A stretch of DNA of 64,000 nt, taken from assembly GCA_944325885.1 (NCBI GenBank), contig CALVBT010000004.1, positions 62,001 to 126,000 of the forward strand. Reading direction: 5' to 3'. The stretch is from Candidatus Gastranaerophilales bacterium (GTDB taxonomy: Bacteria > Cyanobacteriota > Vampirovibrionia > Gastranaerophilales > Gastranaerophilaceae). Shown one piece after another: positions 62,478-64,000 of the stretch. Position 1 is the first letter of the stretch; each line of letters opens with the position of its first letter. A program made the position numbers and the translations under genes. The notes beneath the pieces were generated by a model. It saw only the letters and a list, made by a program, of their open reading frames with translations. It was not told the origin of the DNA and did no database searches.

Positions 62478-64000
62478 CACAAAAAGCCTGAGTGAAAAAA
62501 TCTTAAACACAACAGACGGCCTCAACGATGCACAAAAACAGGCTGTGCTAAATTCTGCCGATTCCTGTACAAAAATTGTTGCCGGTGCCGGCACAGGCAA
62601 AACTAAAATTATCTCAAAAAGATTTTTAAAACTGGTGCTTGATTTGCTGGAGCAGGGAGAAGAAAACCCTCAATCGAAAATTCTTGTAATCACATTTACG
62701 GACAAAGCTGCAAATGAAATGAAAGAAAGAATAATACAGGAACTCGAAGCAAACGGAATTGATTCTTACGGCAGCGGGGATTTGTGGATTTCTACTTTTC
62801 ACAGTTTTTGTATAAAAATTTTAAAAAAATACTCAATAGAAGCAGGACTATCGCCTTCTTTTAAAATGGCTGAAGAACAACAGCTGCAAGATATCTACGA
62901 CAATCTGATAAAACACATAAAATACGGCGAAACAGAAAACGAAATACTGTCCATAGAAAATATATCAAAACTCTCCAAAATCACAGACCTTGACAGCCTT
63001 TTTGCGGATATTTATTCCACTATAAAAAAGATTAAATCACTCGGAGTTTCTCCGCAGGAGTTTCTGGCACAATCAACACAGGCTGTTGAAAAATTTTCTG
63101 ACTGCATGGAATCGACACCGTTTAGATTCGAATCAAAAGAAGACTATGCAAACAGCTGGTCGCAGCATTTCAAAGCTTATACGGATGACTCTTGTGTTTT
63201 AGACGAAAAAGTTTTTGATGACATTGCAAAAACAAAATTGATTCTTGATAAAAACGGAAAAAGAAAAGCCATAGAATACGGACAGGCAACAGGTTTTCCG
63301 GAAAATATAAAACCGATTCAAGAATACGAAATCCTTTTGACAAAAGTAATTGCAGAAATATACGGGCTTTATCAACAGGAACTTGAAAAAAACGATATTG
63401 CAGACTTTGACGACCTGATAAACAAAACAATCCAAATTTTTAAAGAAAATGAACTCATCAGAGCATATTATCAAAAATATTTTAAACAAATAATTGTAGA
63501 CGAATTTCAAGACACAAACGGTGCGCAGCTGGAACTCATAAAACTGCTGCTAAATCCGCAGCACCCTGACCTGACTTTTGTAGGGGACAGAAAACAATCC
63601 ATCTACGCTTTCAGATATGCTCAGATGGAAAATCTTGAGGTTCTGCAGCAAGAGGTAGAAAAAAAATACGCTCAAAAATATTCACCGATAAATCTTTCTA
63701 TCAACTACCGCTCAACACCCGAGGTTCTGCATGCCGTAAACTATGTGACACAGGAAGAACTCAACCTGCCTCAAGAAGCATTGAGTGCAAACCCGAACAT
63801 TACCTTCCCTGACACTGCAAAAGATATAAAAGTCACGTTAATAGACGGATTTGAAAACGCTTTTGAACAAAAAATCCAAGAAGCAAAATACATTGCAGAA
63901 GAAATAGAAACCCTCATTGCACGTGATAATGCACACTACAAAGACTTTGCCGTGCTGGTAAAATCACACTCTCAGGCAGATATTATAGAAAAAGAATTGA
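62470..64000 (+). CDS. addA: AddA-like UvrD-family helicase/nuclease, 5' part
   Basis: A frame open from ATG 62470 to the window end, 510 codons visible. Walker A AGAGTGKTK (39-45 for the GAGTGKT core), motif Ia ITFTDKAANEM, motif II VDEFQDT, motif III VGDRKQSIYAFRYAQ and motif IV SINYRSTPEV place it in the UvrD/RecB/AddA group. The C-terminal nuclease domain would be to the right of the window. It starts inside the end of addB (8-nt overlap), the gene order known for addAB pairs. Confidence 0.85.
   Translation, partial: MNNTKSLSEKILNTTDGLNDAQKQAVLNSADSCTKIVAGAGTGKTKIISKRFLKLVLDLLEQGEENPQSKILVITFTDKAANEMKERIIQELEANGIDSYGSGDLWISTFHSFCIKILKKYSIEAGLSPSFKMAEEQQLQDIYDNLIKHIKYGETENEILSIENISKLSKITDLDSLFADIYSTIKKIKSLGVSPQEFLAQSTQAVEKFSDCMESTPFRFESKEDYANSWSQHFKAYTDDSCVLDEKVFDDIAKTKLILDKNGKRKAIEYGQATGFPENIKPIQEYEILLTKVIAEIYGLYQQELEKNDIADFDDLINKTIQIFKENELIRAYYQKYFKQIIVDEFQDTNGAQLELIKLLLNPQHPDLTFVGDRKQSIYAFRYAQMENLEVLQQEVEKKYAQKYSPINLSINYRSTPEVLHAVNYVTQEELNLPQEALSANPNITFPDTAKDIKVTLIDGFENAFEQKIQEAKYIAEEIETLIARDNAHYKDFAVLVKSHSQADIIEKEL

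Noticed and set aside
1-64000. CRISPR array, prophage or complete insertion sequence
   Set aside because: No regularly spaced direct repeats of 23-40 bp, no transposase, integrase or phage structural gene is visible in the window.

Overview
The window reads as a chromosomal segment of a low-GC, diderm, cyanobacteria-related bacterium. The best fit is a gut-type Vampirovibrionia/Melainabacteria (Gastranaerophilales-like) genome. This is inferred from LPS and envelope genes (lpxK, lptB, a single YjgP/YjgQ permease, mlaEFD) beside a Bacillus-type asnS, from a dnaA that is not next to dnaN/recF, and from several small lineage-type proteins with a MKIQ/aromatic-Gly N-terminal signature. No photosynthesis gene is visible. 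No search was run, so the assignment is an inference.

Layout. 1-2.7 kb: 3' end of a class V aminotransferase, then a large membrane-anchored protein with a C-terminal J domain. 2.7-7.2 kb (minus): STAS-like protein, dnaA, aroC, aroK, aroB. 7.4-12.6 kb (minus): mlaE, mlaF, mlaD, lpxK and a family 9 glycosyltransferase (outer-membrane lipid and LPS functions). 12.7-20.2 kb (mostly plus): asnS, ROK kinase, holA, holB, ftsH. 20.3-30.2 kb: miaB, exported SNase-like protein, dapA, HAD phosphatase, class III aminotransferase, alpha/beta hydrolase, bioF, DnaJ-like protein, queE. 30.2-31.8 kb: corrinoid adenosyltransferase between long, structured non-coding stretches. 31.8-34.4 kb: valS. 34.5-38.1 kb: an accessory-looking AT-rich block with a Panacea-domain (DUF4065) antitoxin-like gene plus an unknown partner, a small protein plus a radical SAM protein, and a tRNA-Glu(CTC) whose 3' end is partly duplicated. 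38.2-43.9 kb: rsgA, ispA-type prenyl synthase, DUF212 protein, histidine kinase, tgt, ndk. 44-51.2 kb: two tandem paralogous membrane proteins, lptB, lptF/G, phosphodiester glycosidase, HD protein, DUF3137 protein, recF. 51.3-58.4 kb: manC-type enzyme, DedA, tpiA, tuf, a structured non-coding region, recA. 58.4-64 kb: GNAT, a second family 9 glycosyltransferase, and an addB/addA pair cut by the window end.

The genes are mainly core housekeeping: replication and repair (dnaA, holA, holB, recF, recA, addAB), translation and tRNA modification (asnS, valS, tuf, miaB, queE, tgt), shikimate pathway, envelope biogenesis and proteostasis. The parts that look least described are the Panacea-type two-gene module, the radical SAM pair, two candidate structured RNAs (upstream of valS and between tuf and recA), the tRNA-end duplication, and a recurrent promoter geometry in which the -10 box lies about 6-7 nt before the start codon with no Shine-Dalgarno, suggesting leaderless mRNAs for several genes.
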